Assembly: GCA_902578845.1 (NCBI GenBank) | Contig: CACHEM010000001.1 | Coordinates: 47,361 to 111,360 of the forward strand | Reading direction: 5' to 3' | DNA from: an uncultured Prochlorococcus sp. | GTDB taxonomy: Bacteria; Cyanobacteriota; Cyanobacteriia; PCC-6307; Cyanobiaceae | DNA length: 64,000 bases | Shown: piece by piece, positions 18,496 to 30,079 of the stretch | Layout: the number at the start of each line of letters is the position of its first letter | Position numbering within the stretch: position 1 is the stretch's first letter | Translations under genes and position numbers: made by a program | Notes under the pieces: generated by a model | What the model saw: the letters and a program-made list of their open reading frames with translations, nothing else | The model's database searches: none | Told to the model about the DNA's origin: nothing

Positions 18496-20136
18496 TTATA
18501 TTGTTGGAGCTTTTAGGATGTCATTTTTTTTGGTTCCTGAAAAAATATTCGTTTTCACAGCACTTTTAACTGCAGTTAAATCTCTGTCGACTAAGTTATT
18601 GATAGATGCAATATAACTTTCAGTAACTAATCTTGGGTACAAACCTATTCCAATAATCGGTAAAAGTAAACAAGCAATAATATAGACTTCCCTTGGCTCC
18701 GCATCTATAAGTTTTCGTTCTTCAATTAATTTAGGATTTTCTTTACCAAAGAAAATTTCTCTTAACATTGAAAGTAAATAAATAGGTGTAAGTATTACAC
18801 CGATAGCTGCTAAAGAGGCCATCACCACCCTAAAAGGAAGTGTATAAACTTCATCTGTAACAAATCCTGTAAATACCATTAATTCAGAAACAAATCCGCT
18901 CATACCAGGCAAAGCAAGGGAAGCCAGAGAGCAAGCAGTCCATAGGGCAAACATGATTCTCATTTTTTGCCCTACCCCACTCATTTCATCAAGTTTAAGA
19001 GTCTTTGTTCTGTCATAGGTAGCACCAACAAGAAAGAATAAACTTGCACCAATTAATCCATGACTAACCATTTGCAGCATAGCTCCGCTTGTTCCAAGAC
19101 TGCTAAAACTCCCTATTCCAATAAGAACAAAACCCATATGACTGATCGAACTGTATGCAATTTTCCTTTTAAGATTTCTTTGAGCAAAAGAAGTTAATGC
19201 AGCATAAATTATATTGACCACCCCAAGAACTATTAATAATGGGGCAAATTGAGCATGAGCAACTGGTAATAACTGTGCATTAAACCTTAAAAGAGCATAT
19301 CCTCCCATCTTTAATAAAATTCCTGCTAGAAGCATATGAACAGGTGCTGTAGCTTCTCCATGAGCATCTGGAAGCCAAGTATGAAGGGGTACTATTGGGA
19401 GTTTGACTCCAAATGCAATTAAAAGTCCTACATAACATAATATTTGGAATTTCTGACTAAAATCTTGAGCTGCCAAGTGAGAGAACTCAAAATTAGGAAT
19501 TTCTGTACCATAGAAACCCATTGCTAACGCTGCTAGAAGAATGAAGATAGAGCTGCCAGCTGTATAAATAATGAATTTTGTTGCTGCATATTGTCGATTT
19601 TTGCCACCCCATATTGCCAGTAATAAATATACAGGAATTAACTCAAGTTCCCAGGTTAGAAAGAATAAAAGCATATCTTGTACGGCAAAAACAGCGATTT
19701 GCCCACCATCCATAACCAATATCAAAAAGAAAAATAACTTTGGTTTGAACTTAACTGGCCATGCAGCAAGAACTGCTAAAGCAGTTATAAAACTAGTTAA
19801 TAATATCAACGGCATAGACATGCCATCAGCGCCTACAGACCAAGTAAGACCTAAATCAGGGAGCCAACTAATATTTTCTTTCAATTGAACATTTTCATTA
19901 TTAATATCAAAGCCATTTATATAAGAACCAACAGTTATTAAAAAAGTTATTAATGCAATAGACAATGCAAACCATCTCACCTCTTTGCCATCCCCTTTAT
20001 CTGGGAAAAAAGGTATCACAAATGCACTACCAATTGGGAATAAAATTGAGGCAGATAACCATGGAAAATTAGACAATTCAGCTCCCAAAGTTCCAAACAT
20101 TTGCAAGGGAATATGTGTTAAAAAAGCAGTACTCAA
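18496..20136 (-). CDS. ndhD: NAD(P)H-quinone oxidoreductase chain 4 NdhD (NdhD1 type)
   Basis: A proton-pumping antiporter-like subunit of the NDH-1 membrane arm, 546 residues with about 14 hydrophobic helices. [20 protein letters not shown] and [18 protein letters not shown] carry the conserved glutamate and loop residues of the NuoM family. It is downstream of ndhF on the same strand (85-bp gap). The pairing with an ndhF1-type gene suggests the respiratory/cyclic complex rather than the CO2-uptake complex, an inference from gene order. Confidence 0.96.
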   Translation of the reverse strand: MSTAFLTHIPLQMFGTLGAELSNFPWLSASILFPIGSAFVIPFFPDKGDGKEVRWFALSIALITFLITVGSYINGFDINNENVQLKENISWLPDLGLTWSVGADGMSMPLILLTSFITALAVLAAWPVKFKPKLFFFLILVMDGGQIAVFAVQDMLLFFLTWELELIPVYLLLAIWGGKNRQYAATKFIIYTAGSSIFILLAALAMGFYGTEIPNFEFSHLAAQDFSQKFQILCYVGLLIAFGVKLPIVPLHTWLPDAHGEATAPVHMLLAGILLKMGGYALLRFNAQLLPVAHAQFAPLLIVLGVVNIIYAALTSFAQRNLKRKIAYSSISHMGFVLIGIGSFSSLGTSGAMLQMVSHGLIGASLFFLVGATYDRTKTLKLDEMSGVGQKMRIMFALWTACSLASLALPGMSGFVSELMVFTGFVTDEVYTLPFRVVMASLAAIGVILTPIYLLSMLREIFFGKENPKLIEERKLIDAEPREVYIIACLLLPIIGIGLYPRLVTESYIASINNLVDRDLTAVKSAVKTNIFSGTKKNDILKAPTI

Positions 20137-20221
20137 TTTAATAAGAAATTTGTCCTAAATAAAGTCTAGAAATTTTCTGTATTTTTTCACCCCAATGGAC
20201 AGTGAAGACACACAATTGTAA

Positions 20222-22243
20222 TTAAGATACTTGAGGAGATTGGAAACCAAATATTGCAACTAAAAGAATTACTCCTCCAAAAACTATTAGAGCGTAAAAT
20301 TGAGCCCTACCAGTCTCGAAATATTTTAAACCTTCTCCACTACCTAAAGTTACAAGCCCAGTAAGGTTTACGACACCATCAACAACCTTAGAATCAACTT
20401 CTAAGACTTCTTTAGCCAGTTTTCGGCTCCCCTTAACAAAAAGTTTTTCATTAATATCATCTAGGTACCATTTATTGGATAAAAATTGATTAATCTTAGG
20501 AAACTTTTCGGCGAATAAAACTGACAAATTAATTTTTTTCACAAAATATGCCTGGTAAGCAATAATGATTCCAGCTGATGCAATAAGAACTGAGGCTATA
20601 GCTAAAGGCAAAAATTCCCTTAATTCGAAGGCTTTAGCAGCAATTTGTGCTTCTTCAGGATCTAGTAAATTTGCAATTTTACTATCCCATGGAAATCCCA
20701 TAAAACCTATAATTACAGACGGTACAGCTAAAAATACCAAGGGAAATGTCATTGACCAGGGCGACTCATGAATAGAGCCATGTTCTTCATGCTCTTCTTC
20801 ATTTTCTTCATCTAGATTTGATTTAGAGGCTATTAAAAGCTCTTGTTGCAATTCTTTATTCTCCCCTCTGAAATCTCCTTCAAATGTCAAGAAATAAAGC
20901 CTAAACATATAAAAAGCAGTCATGCCAGCAGTTAGAAGTCCTACAAACCAAAAAGCTGGAAATGATATAAATGCATTTCCGAGAATCTCGTCTTTACTCC
21001 AAAAACCAGCTAATGGTGGAATTCCACTAATTGCTACACAACCTATTAAAAATGTTGTTGATGTATATGGCATTTTTTTTCTTAACCCCCCCATCAATCT
21101 CATATCTTGAGCTAGTACAGGCTGATGGCCGACTACTTCTTCCATAGCGTGTATTACTGAACCGGATCCCAAAAATAACATTGCTTTAAAACAAGCATGA
21201 GTTACTAAATGAAAAATTCCTGCTACTGGTGCTCCACAACCCATTGCGAGCATCATATAACCAAGCTGAGAAACTGTGCTATAGGCTAAACCTTTTTTTA
21301 AATCCATTTGGGTCAAAGCTATAGATGCTCCTAAAAAACAAGTAATGGTCCCAACTAAAGCAATAATTAACTGAATAGAAGGGAATATTGAATACAAAGG
21401 TTGTAGTCTTGCTACAAGAAATATTCCTGCAGCAACCATTGTTGCAGCATGAATGAGTGCAGAAATGGGTGTCGGTCCTTCCATCGCATCAGGCAACCAT
21501 ACATGCAGAGGGAACTGAGCAGATTTTGCCATTGGTCCTAAAAAAACTAAAAAACAAAGTAGTAAAGCAGCCCAAATGGGTATTGAATTTTCAGATATTG
21601 ATTGAGAAATTCCTGTAGCTATTTCGTTAAAATCAAAACTATTTGTTGCCCAAAATAGACCAAGAATACCTAGTAATAAGCCAAAATCGCCTACTCTATT
21701 AACAACAAATGCTTTTTGAGCAGCGTGTGCAGCACCATCTCTGTCGTACCAAAAACCTACCAATAAGTAAGAACACATACCAACTAATTCCCAAAAAACG
21801 TAAATTTCTAATAAATTTGGACTTACTATTAATCCCATCATTGAACTACTAAATAATGCTAAATATGTAAAAAATCTGACATAACCTTTGTCATGCGCCA
21901 TATACCCATGAGAGTAAATCATTACAAGCAGAGTTATGGTAGTTACTAAAGCAAGCATTACACTCCCCAAAGGATCAAGGACAAATCCCATTGGAATTGT
22001 GAATTCCCCAGCGTTAGCCCAAACAAATAATTTTTCTACTGATTGATAACCATTAATTTGTTCTATCAAAGCTTTATAACTAATTACCGCAGAAATCCCA
22101 ACGAAAGAAATCAAACCTACAGAAACAATTTCTCTTGAATTATTAATTTTCTTATTGATACTTATTAGTCCTAAGCCAGAAAGTACCGCTCCAATCAGTG
22201 GGAACACAGGAATTAACCAGGCAATTTCTGAAGCTTGAGGCAT
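20222..22243 (-). CDS. ndhF: NAD(P)H-quinone oxidoreductase subunit 5 NdhF (NdhF1 type)
   Basis: The distal antiporter-like subunit of NDH-1, 673 residues. Family blocks are VFWELVGMCSYLLVGFWYDR near 149-168, KSAQFPLHVWLPDAMEGPTP near 235-254 and the proton-channel loop with HAATMVAAGIF. A long charged insert (SNLDEENEEEHEEHGSIHES) near 475-495 precedes the C-terminal helix bundle. It lies upstream of ndhD. The NnrU-like gene is 33 bp upstream, and the rbcR-type regulator is divergent beyond it, a common cyanobacterial arrangement. Confidence 0.96.
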   Translation of the reverse strand: MPQASEIAWLIPVFPLIGAVLSGLGLISINKKINNSREIVSVGLISFVGISAVISYKALIEQINGYQSVEKLFVWANAGEFTIPMGFVLDPLGSVMLALVTTITLLVMIYSHGYMAHDKGYVRFFTYLALFSSSMMGLIVSPNLLEIYVFWELVGMCSYLLVGFWYDRDGAAHAAQKAFVVNRVGDFGLLLGILGLFWATNSFDFNEIATGISQSISENSIPIWAALLLCFLVFLGPMAKSAQFPLHVWLPDAMEGPTPISALIHAATMVAAGIFLVARLQPLYSIFPSIQLIIALVGTITCFLGASIALTQMDLKKGLAYSTVSQLGYMMLAMGCGAPVAGIFHLVTHACFKAMLFLGSGSVIHAMEEVVGHQPVLAQDMRLMGGLRKKMPYTSTTFLIGCVAISGIPPLAGFWSKDEILGNAFISFPAFWFVGLLTAGMTAFYMFRLYFLTFEGDFRGENKELQQELLIASKSNLDEENEEEHEEHGSIHESPWSMTFPLVFLAVPSVIIGFMGFPWDSKIANLLDPEEAQIAAKAFELREFLPLAIASVLIASAGIIIAYQAYFVKKINLSVLFAEKFPKINQFLSNKWYLDDINEKLFVKGSRKLAKEVLEVDSKVVDGVVNLTGLVTLGSGEGLKYFETGRAQFYALIVFGGVILLVAIFGFQSPQVS

Positions 22244-22276
22244 GTTTTAAATTATTTATATTTTGATTTTAAACTG

Positions 22277-23005
22277 TCAATTGAAAAATTCAGACAAAAA
22301 TGATGAATTAAATGTTTTAACAGCAATATTTATATACTGATGAGACCACCAAAGTACTCCTATTGCAATCAAGATACCAAGTTGAGAAAACCTGAGAAAT
22401 TCTCTAATCTTAAATTCTTGCCTCCCTTCAAGTATTGCCATAAAGGGGATTATGGAAGTATTTTTTTTAAACTTTTCAAATTCTTCTCCAAATCTATTTG
22501 CTAATCTCTTATCCCCATGCCAGATCGCAAAAAGATGATGCAAAATTAAGCCAATAGAAGTTATTAATGTGAATGATGAGCCAATCCATAAGGTATGAGC
22601 AAAACACCAAATTATCTGACCAAATGCTTGTGGATGTCTTGTTATTCTCATTATCCCTGTTCCATAAATTCGTACTTTAGGTTTTAAAACCGAAGGAATT
22701 TCTAGCAAATTATATGTAGCGGGATATAAAAATAAAAAACTTATTGCAGTTAAGAACCAAACTACGATAAAAACAAAATTATTACCCTGTAAATTCCATA
22801 ATCTGATTCCGTCATATCTATGAGCTAAAAAATAACTAATTAAGATAATTGCAGACGGCAAACTTAAAAAAACAAAACATAACCGCCATAACCTTGGACC
22901 AATAATAGATTCTGCTTTAATTCTTAAAGCAGCTCCGCCACTATGAATTAACGCAAAAATTAAAATTAAAACTAAGATTATTAGGGAAGTTTTATGAGTC
23001 TCCAT
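22277..23005 (-). CDS. NnrU-family membrane protein, Z-ISO-like
   Basis: A 242-residue protein with about six hydrophobic segments. The conserved NnrU block GIMRITRHPQAFGQIIWC (about 117-134) and ALIHSGGAALR near 18-28 are present. The family includes plant 15-cis-zeta-carotene isomerase (Z-ISO), a heme protein. Genes for phytoene desaturase and phytoene synthase lie 2-4 kb away, so a carotene isomerase role is attractive. Cyanobacteria can photoisomerise this intermediate, and the family also has unrelated members. It may be co-transcribed with ndhF (33-bp gap). Confidence 0.75.
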   Translation of the reverse strand: METHKTSLIILVLILIFALIHSGGAALRIKAESIIGPRLWRLCFVFLSLPSAIILISYFLAHRYDGIRLWNLQGNNFVFIVVWFLTAISFLFLYPATYNLLEIPSVLKPKVRIYGTGIMRITRHPQAFGQIIWCFAHTLWIGSSFTLITSIGLILHHLFAIWHGDKRLANRFGEEFEKFKKNTSIIPFMAILEGRQEFKIREFLRFSQLGILIAIGVLWWSHQYINIAVKTFNSSFLSEFFN

Positions 23006-23088
23006 ATATTTAAATTATTCAAATAATTTTTGTTCTTAACAAGAATGCTTAGAAGCATTAGAATTATAATTAATTGTAGGCATAATAG

Positions 23089-24033
23089 ATGCCAGAATTA
23101 CCATTTACGCTCGACCAATTAAGAATACTAAAAGCTATTGCAGCTCAAGGAAGTTTTAAAAAAGCTGCAGATATCTTATATGTAACCCAACCTGCTGTGA
23201 GTTTACAAATACAAAATCTAGAAAAACAACTTGAAATCACAATTTTCGACAGAGGTGGAAGGAGGGCTTTATTGACTGAAGCAGGGAGACTATTACTTGA
23301 ATATTGTGAACGGATTTTAAATCAATGCGACGAAGCTTGCAAAGCTATTGAAGATTTAAATAGCTTAAAAGGTGGAACTCTTGTCATTGGAGCGAGCCAA
23401 ACAACGGGTACTTATTTAATGCCAAGAATGATAGGACTATTCAGACAAAAATACCCTGATGTATCCGTTCAACTTCAAGTTCATAGTACGAGAAGAACGG
23501 GTTGGAGTGTTGCCAATGGACAAATTGACTTAGCCATTATTGGCGGACAATTACCTGGAGATTTGGAAAATTTGCTACAAGTAATTCCATATGCCACTGA
23601 TGAATTGGCATTAGTTTTACCATCTAAACATCCGCTTGCGACCAAAAAAGAGCTTTTAAAAGAAGACTTATACAAATTAAATTTTGTAACATTAGACTCA
23701 CAATCTACAACAAGAAAAGTTGTTGACAAACTTCTCCAAGATTCTGGGCTTGATATTCAAAGATTAAAAATTGAGATGGAACTTAACTCTCTTGAAGCAA
23801 TCAAGAATGCAGTTCAATCAGGTTTAGGAGCTTCCTTTTTGCCTGTTGTTTCTATTGAAAGAGAATTATCGGCTGGAACAATCCACAAGGCATTTGTTGC
23901 TGATTTAGAGGTTAAAAGAGAACTTAAATTAATTACTAATCCGTCAAGATATACATCAAGAGCATCAGAAGTATTTAAGAAAAATATTCTTCCACAATTT
24001 GCTAGTTTAGAAAGCCCTTTGAGGCATATATAA
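23089..24033 (+). CDS. rbcR: LysR-type regulator, RbcR-like
   Basis: A 314-residue LysR regulator. The N-terminal winged helix-turn-helix has [20 protein letters not shown] at 21-40, and a periplasmic-binding-like effector domain covers about 95-300. The start [14 protein letters not shown] and the position beside ndhF match cyanobacterial/plastid RbcR (Ycf30), which controls Rubisco and carbon-concentrating genes. NdhR/CcmR is a related alternative. It is divergent from the NnrU-like gene with 83 bp between starts. Confidence 0.85.
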   Translation: MPELPFTLDQLRILKAIAAQGSFKKAADILYVTQPAVSLQIQNLEKQLEITIFDRGGRRALLTEAGRLLLEYCERILNQCDEACKAIEDLNSLKGGTLVIGASQTTGTYLMPRMIGLFRQKYPDVSVQLQVHSTRRTGWSVANGQIDLAIIGGQLPGDLENLLQVIPYATDELALVLPSKHPLATKKELLKEDLYKLNFVTLDSQSTTRKVVDKLLQDSGLDIQRLKIEMELNSLEAIKNAVQSGLGASFLPVVSIERELSAGTIHKAFVADLEVKRELKLITNPSRYTSRASEVFKKNILPQFASLESPLRHI

Positions 24034-24039
24034 TTTTGA

Positions 24040-24663
24040 TTAAAACTGAACTGCTTCTTTGTTAATACCTACCCCGCCATCTTCGGCTTGTCCATCGCCT
24101 TTTATTATAAATTTATTTTCATTTACATCAGTCTGATAAACGCACTTAACTATTGGCTTATCTCTTATTGAACCAATATATGCAAAAGTATTCATTCTTT
24201 GCTTACATTCTCTTACATCTTCATTACTAATTGCGCCCTGTTTTTGTAACACTGTCCAATTCTCTCTTCTAATAACACACCCTGGCTGAAGAGCTGGTTG
24301 CGTTACAAAACTCGTAGATGGGTTTAGAGTCGTATACATTTCAACATCAATTACGAAAGCACTAGCTCCCCATTGTCTGCAAAATTCAGGATCTGGAACA
24401 GCCATATCTAATTGTTGTTGACTTGCTATATTTCCCTGCCCGCCATCTGTTGTACTGGTAATAGCGCTACCAATACCAACTCCTAAAATTAATACTCCAG
24501 CAAGTACGGCAATGGTTCCTGTACTAAAGTTGATCTTTTGTTCAGAAGAAGCAGGCAATCTATTGCTTCTTTGACCATAAGGATCTATGTCCCTTGGATT
24601 TGGAGGATAATAACTTCTATTTGAGCCTCTTCTTGGCCTTCTATTTGAGGATGATCTATTCAC
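24040..24663 (-). CDS. DUF3172 membrane-anchored protein
   Basis: The 207-residue protein starts with an Arg/Ser/Pro-rich cytoplasmic segment (1-45) and one hydrophobic helix at about 49-70. A conserved domain follows: [34 protein letters not shown] and [20 protein letters not shown]. This is the pattern of cyanobacterial DUF3172. The function is unknown. It overlaps the end of ndhM by 4 bp, so the two are probably translated from one message. Confidence 0.82.
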   Translation of the reverse strand: MNRSSSNRRPRRGSNRSYYPPNPRDIDPYGQRSNRLPASSEQKINFSTGTIAVLAGVLILGVGIGSAITSTTDGGQGNIASQQQLDMAVPDPEFCRQWGASAFVIDVEMYTTLNPSTSFVTQPALQPGCVIRRENWTVLQKQGAISNEDVRECKQRMNTFAYIGSIRDKPIVKCVYQTDVNENKFIIKGDGQAEDGGVGINKEAVQF

Positions 24664-25007
24664 AGCACTTCATTAGTCTTTGGTAAACCCATTGAATAAT
24701 TCATTACTCTACAATCAGGGTTATAACTAAGCTGACCATTTTGTAGAAAAAATTTAATTAAACCTTCGATTTCTGATCCTATTTTTCGAAGTTCATAATC
24801 ATCTAACTCCTTTCCTGCTCTCTCTTTTATTAATTCATTGAATTTTTCATTTATTTTATTTAGAGAATCTTCACTCCAGATAAATTCGTTATCAGGATCT
24901 AAATCAAGAGTTAGTTTATTGGGATGAAACTTTAATTCTTCATCTACGACTTCAGCAGTAAAAATTCTTACATGCCTAGTAGTCGTTTTTAAAAGCATTT
25001 TTTCCAT
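24660..25007 (-). CDS. ndhM: NAD(P)H-quinone oxidoreductase subunit M NdhM
   Basis: NdhM is a hydrophilic-arm subunit specific to photosynthetic NDH-1. The 115-residue protein shows the family sequence throughout: [45 protein letters not shown] and a C-terminal [10 protein letters not shown]. The start is ATG at 25007; a second ATG at codon 4 is possible. It is upstream of and overlaps the DUF3172 gene by 4 bp, and is divergent from crtP (90 bp). Confidence 0.93.
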   Translation of the reverse strand: MEKMLLKTTTRHVRIFTAEVVDEELKFHPNKLTLDLDPDNEFIWSEDSLNKINEKFNELIKERAGKELDDYELRKIGSEIEGLIKFFLQNGQLSYNPDCRVMNYSMGLPKTNEVL

Positions 25008-25055
25008 AATTTTACGAAATAATCAACGAAAAAAACTTATATGTTCTAACTTTAA

Positions 25056-26495
<1,440 letters not shown>

Positions 26496-26537
26496 TGAGA
26501 TTTACATTCCAGTAATTTAAAATTCATCTAAAACTTT

Positions 26538-27446
26538 TTGAAAAATTCAATTTCTCAACTAGATCAAGCATACGAGATATGCCGAAAAGAAACCCAAAAA
26601 TGGGCTAAAACTTTTTACTTGGGAACTCTTCTGCTACCAGTAGAAAAAAGAAAAGCTATTTGGGCTATTTATGTTTGGTGTAGGAGAACAGATGAAATAA
26701 TGGACAGCTTAGAAGCTTCAACTAAATCGCAAGATGAACTTGCAGAAAATTTAAATGCATGGGAAGAAAATACAAAGAATGTTTTTAAAGGCAATATTAA
26801 ATCGGAATTAGATGCCGTTTTACTAGACACAATCGAAAAATATCCACAAAGTATTCAACCTTATCTAGACATGATCGATGGCCAGAGAATGGACCTTAAT
26901 AAATTTAGATACAAAGATTTTGATGAATTAAAACTCTATTGTTATAGAGTCGCAGGGACAGTTGGTTTGATGACTCAGAATGTCATGGGGATTGATAGTG
27001 CTTACACATCCGCTCCATGGAGTGCCAAACCTGACCCCTCAGAAGCCGCTATAGCTTTAGGTATAGCTAATCAATTAACAAATATATTAAGAGATGTTGG
27101 CGAAGATAGGCAAAGAGGTAGAATTTATCTGCCTCAAGAAGATATTGAAAAATTTAATTATTCTGAAGAAAAACTTTTAAAGGGAGAAATAAACAAACAA
27201 TGGAAAGCGCTAATGAATTTTCAATTAACAAGGGCGCGCGATTGGTTCCAGAAATCTGAAGATGGAATCAAATGGTTATCTTCTGACGCAAGATGGCCTG
27301 TTTGGACATCCTTACGTCTTTACAGAGGAATATTAGATTCTATAGAAAGGCTAGACTATGATGTCTTTAATAATAGAGCTTTTGTAAAAAATTCAGTAAA
27401 AGCTTTTGAAATTCCTATATCTTTTTTAATTTCTCGAATTAAATAA
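26538..27446 (+). CDS. crtB: Phytoene synthase CrtB
   Basis: Condenses two geranylgeranyl diphosphates to phytoene. In 302 residues both aspartate-rich magnesium sites are present: DEIMD at 52-56 and DVGED at 186-190 within LRDVGEDRQRGRIYLP. The start is TTG at 26538, 11 codons before the conserved AYEICRKETQKWAKTFY block. It probably forms an operon with crtP. The stop abuts, without a gap, the stop of the convergent RRM gene. Confidence 0.96.
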   Translation: MKNSISQLDQAYEICRKETQKWAKTFYLGTLLLPVEKRKAIWAIYVWCRRTDEIMDSLEASTKSQDELAENLNAWEENTKNVFKGNIKSELDAVLLDTIEKYPQSIQPYLDMIDGQRMDLNKFRYKDFDELKLYCYRVAGTVGLMTQNVMGIDSAYTSAPWSAKPDPSEAAIALGIANQLTNILRDVGEDRQRGRIYLPQEDIEKFNYSEEKLLKGEINKQWKALMNFQLTRARDWFQKSEDGIKWLSSDARWPVWTSLRLYRGILDSIERLDYDVFNNRAFVKNSVKAFEIPISFLISRIK

Positions 27447-27866
27447 CTAAGCGGGCGTCTTTTGATTAGCCAACAAATCTTTCAATTTAGATAGTTCTCC
27501 AGCCCATCTTGGATCAGGAGCTTCGAGGTTAGGAGCATCACTATGAACAATTTTCTTAAACTCTTTCCTCTTCTTATTCTTATTTAATTTCCCACCATTT
27601 TTTTTGTTTGAAGCAGAATCTTTCTTTTCTGATATTTCTACTCTCAATTTAGAACCACTAAATTCAAAACCATTTAACTTTTGAATTAATAAATTAGCAT
27701 TATCTTGATTATTAGTTGTCGCGAAACCAAACCCCCTGCATTCCTTAGTTTCCTTATCTAGAACTGCTTTAAATCGAATAGAATCAGATACTGACTTTAA
27801 AAGTGTATCAAATTCTTTTGGATTAAATCCTTGTGGTAAGTTGCCAATGTAAATGCGAATGCTCAT
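27447..27866 (-). CDS. RRM-type RNA-binding protein
   Basis: One RNA recognition motif fills residues 1-80: RNP2 is IYIGNLP at 5-11 and RNP1 is CRGFGFAT at 43-50. A basic Lys/Asn-rich linker and a short C-terminal tail with DAPNLEAPDPRWAGEL follow; the tail recurs in cyanobacterial Rbp-type proteins as I recall them. Such proteins bind mRNAs and are often cold- or light-responsive. It convergently abuts crtB and is 59 bp downstream of the CCA-enzyme gene. Confidence 0.88.
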   Translation of the reverse strand: MSIRIYIGNLPQGFNPKEFDTLLKSVSDSIRFKAVLDKETKECRGFGFATTNNQDNANLLIQKLNGFEFSGSKLRVEISEKKDSASNKKNGGKLNKNKKRKEFKKIVHSDAPNLEAPDPRWAGELSKLKDLLANQKTPA

Positions 27867-27925
27867 AAATTTTTAAAAAATGATTTTGAAGTCTGAACTT
27901 TTAAACAAAACTAAGCTATGTGTAT

Positions 27926-29146
27926 TTAATCACATTTTGGTGCATTTTGTTCAATCCATTGCTTAGCTTTATAAATAGCTTCATCAAAATTATTCAATCT
28001 TTTATACGCAAGTTCCTTAGAAAGATAATGTAAAAGCTCTCCTAATAAAGGCCCATCCTTTATTTTTAAATTTTTTTTTATTTCATCACCATTAAGCAAG
28101 TTTGAAGGATGAAATAATTTATCATCATTATCACGCCATCTTTGAAGCCAGTCTAATCTTAAGTTTTGAGGTAAATAAAAAATAAATGATGGAAGAAACA
28201 TCTCTAATTCTTTATGTAATACAAATCTATCTGATTCAGTTAATTGAGCGATATTTTTTTTCTCCAACAAAAAGTGCCATTTTCGTAATAACTTAATTTT
28301 TTCAATTTCAGCTTTACTAAATTTAAGTTTTTCTAAAGATACAACATCTAAAATTTGAGCAATAAAAAATGATGGTAAAAATTTTTCTTTTTCTTTCTGA
28401 CTAAGTTCTGCATAATTAATTTTCTCTAAATCCAAAAAAAAAGAATCTTCAGATAACTTATCATTACAAAATATATTAAATTTTTTTACCAAAATTACTG
28501 CCTCAAGAGCATTTTTCCCATTTACTATTTTATGTATTTCATAATTAATCCTCTCTTTAGAAACAAGAAATAATTCCCCTTTATTTTTTGTTATAAAATC
28601 AACCAACTTGAGATCGATTTTAAAATTCAGTTCTGAAACAAACCTAAAACATCTTAAAATTCGTAATGGATCATTAAGCAAGTTTATTTCTGAATAAGTT
28701 TTAAGTAGAGAAAACTGTAAATCTTTGAGACCATTCAATGGATCAAACAAAAGCTTCTTATCAAATAAAAAAGCAATTGAATTTATAGAAAAGTCTCTAC
28801 TCCTTAGATCGCCCTCGATCGTGGAAGAAATCTGATTAGAAATATCAATTGAGATATGGTTAAGAATAATTCTTACAACTTCTCTTTCCTTATCTAAGAT
28901 TATAAATTTAGATTTAAAATGTTCTGATATCATTTTCCCAATTTCGATAGCATTAGAAGGCACCACAATATCAACATCTATCTTTTCAGTTACTCTTTTC
29001 AAAACAATATCTCTTATGTACCCACCAACTAAATATGAACCTTTAGGTAAAAAAGATAAAATAGAATTCCAGTGATAAAATTTGATACTTCTTTCTAATT
29101 CATCAATAATTAGTGTATGATCAATAAGAATGTTAGTTCTTTTCAT
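27926..29146 (-). CDS. CCA tRNA nucleotidyltransferase / poly(A) polymerase family
   Basis: A class II nucleotidyltransferase of 406 residues. The N-terminal head has GSYLVGGYIRDIVLK at 36-50 and the catalytic aspartates in DVDIVVP at 57-63. The RNA-binding helical regions include RSRDFSINSIAF, FDPLNGLKDL and NDPLRILRCFRF. Cyanobacteria may divide CCA and poly(A) activities between paralogs, so the exact activity is not certain. The start codon lies only 15 bp from that of divergent ycf34. Confidence 0.88.
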   Translation of the reverse strand: MKRTNILIDHTLIIDELERSIKFYHWNSILSFLPKGSYLVGGYIRDIVLKRVTEKIDVDIVVPSNAIEIGKMISEHFKSKFIILDKEREVVRIILNHISIDISNQISSTIEGDLRSRDFSINSIAFLFDKKLLFDPLNGLKDLQFSLLKTYSEINLLNDPLRILRCFRFVSELNFKIDLKLVDFITKNKGELFLVSKERINYEIHKIVNGKNALEAVILVKKFNIFCNDKLSEDSFFLDLEKINYAELSQKEKEKFLPSFFIAQILDVVSLEKLKFSKAEIEKIKLLRKWHFLLEKKNIAQLTESDRFVLHKELEMFLPSFIFYLPQNLRLDWLQRWRDNDDKLFHPSNLLNGDEIKKNLKIKDGPLLGELLHYLSKELAYKRLNNFDEAIYKAKQWIEQNAPKCD

Positions 29147-29161
29147 TAATTAGTATTAATT

Positions 29162-29413
29162 ATGTGCATTTGCATCAACTGTAAATGGGTTGATAGATGT
29201 ATCACTTATCATGACGTCGAAAATAAACATGGTGTTGATAATATTTGTGATGTACCTGATTTTAAAGCAAAAAAGCCATTCATTCATGTCAGTATAATTA
29301 AAGATAATAATGGTGATTATAAAACTGATTGGGATGTTCAATCTTGTGAAAGTTTTACAAATGAATTCGGTAAATGGTCTAAATTTAACCCAGGAATGGA
29401 ATTACCTGTTTAA
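29162..29413 (+). CDS. ycf34: Ycf34, small iron-sulfur protein
   Basis: An 83-residue cysteine-rich protein starting MCICINCKWVDRC, with Cys2, 4, 7 and 13, then Cys29 and Cys62. This is the Ycf34 family of cyanobacteria and red algal plastids, reported to bind an Fe-S cluster and to influence photosynthetic electron transport. It is divergent from the CCA-enzyme gene with 15 bp between start codons, and 32 bp upstream of tsaB on the same strand. Confidence 0.88.
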   Translation: MCICINCKWVDRCITYHDVENKHGVDNICDVPDFKAKKPFIHVSIIKDNNGDYKTDWDVQSCESFTNEFGKWSKFNPGMELPV

Positions 29414-29445
29414 AGGTTATAGATGACTTTTAATATCAAGCGAAG

Positions 29446-30075
29446 ATGAACTACCCCGCATTAGTAATTCATAGTACAGATAATTCTTTTTGCTTTGGAT
29501 ATAGAAAAAGCAATGATATTGAATCTGAGGAATTTTTTGTTAAACAATTTGATCATGACTTGTGTAACAACTTAATTGTTGAATTTAACAAATTTATTTC
29601 CAAAGAAAATTTAAAAAAAGTAAAAAAGATCTCTGTAAGCATAGGGCCAGCAAATTTTAATGCTTCTAGACTTATTGTAGTTTTAGCAAGAACTATCTCA
29701 CAACAAATAAATTGTCCTTTAGACAGCTTTAGTTCATTTGAATTAATGGCAAAAAGAATTGCATCAAAAAATAATATTTTTACAAACAAACAATCATTCT
29801 GGATTTATAAAAAATTAAAACGCAAAGGATTTATTGCAGGTAAGTATGAGATTTCTTATGACGAAGAAAATAATGCGGATCTAGTTATTCGAGAAAAAGT
29901 TACACCAAGATTTGTTAAAGAATTAGAGAGTAAAGAACTTTTTTTTGAGGCTAATTATGATGATAAAGAAGATTTAAAAGAGCTACTGGATTTATCAAAT
30001 AAAAATTTATTACATTCAGATTTAGATTCCTGGAGAAAAGTTTTGCCTCTTTACCCTATTTCTCCAATTAACTAA
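29446..30075 (+). CDS. tsaB: tRNA threonylcarbamoyladenosine biosynthesis protein TsaB
   Basis: TsaB (YeaZ) is the partner of TsaD in t6A37 tRNA modification. The 209 residues have the ASKHA-like opening ALVIHSTDNSFCFGY and the family block SIGPANFNASRLIVVLARTI near 65-84. The usual GPGSFTGLR is degenerate here (GPANFNASR). PLDSFSSFELMA follows as expected. It is weakly conserved overall but long enough. It convergently abuts plsC with a 4-bp gap. Confidence 0.8.
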   Translation: MNYPALVIHSTDNSFCFGYRKSNDIESEEFFVKQFDHDLCNNLIVEFNKFISKENLKKVKKISVSIGPANFNASRLIVVLARTISQQINCPLDSFSSFELMAKRIASKNNIFTNKQSFWIYKKLKRKGFIAGKYEISYDEENNADLVIREKVTPRFVKELESKELFFEANYDDKEDLKELLDLSNKNLLHSDLDSWRKVLPLYPISPIN

Positions 30076-30079
30076 ATAT

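Noticed and set aside
19571..21110. Opposite-strand frames of 60-105 residues inside ndhD and ndhF.
   Set aside because: They shadow strongly conserved coding sequence and show no recognisable protein pattern.
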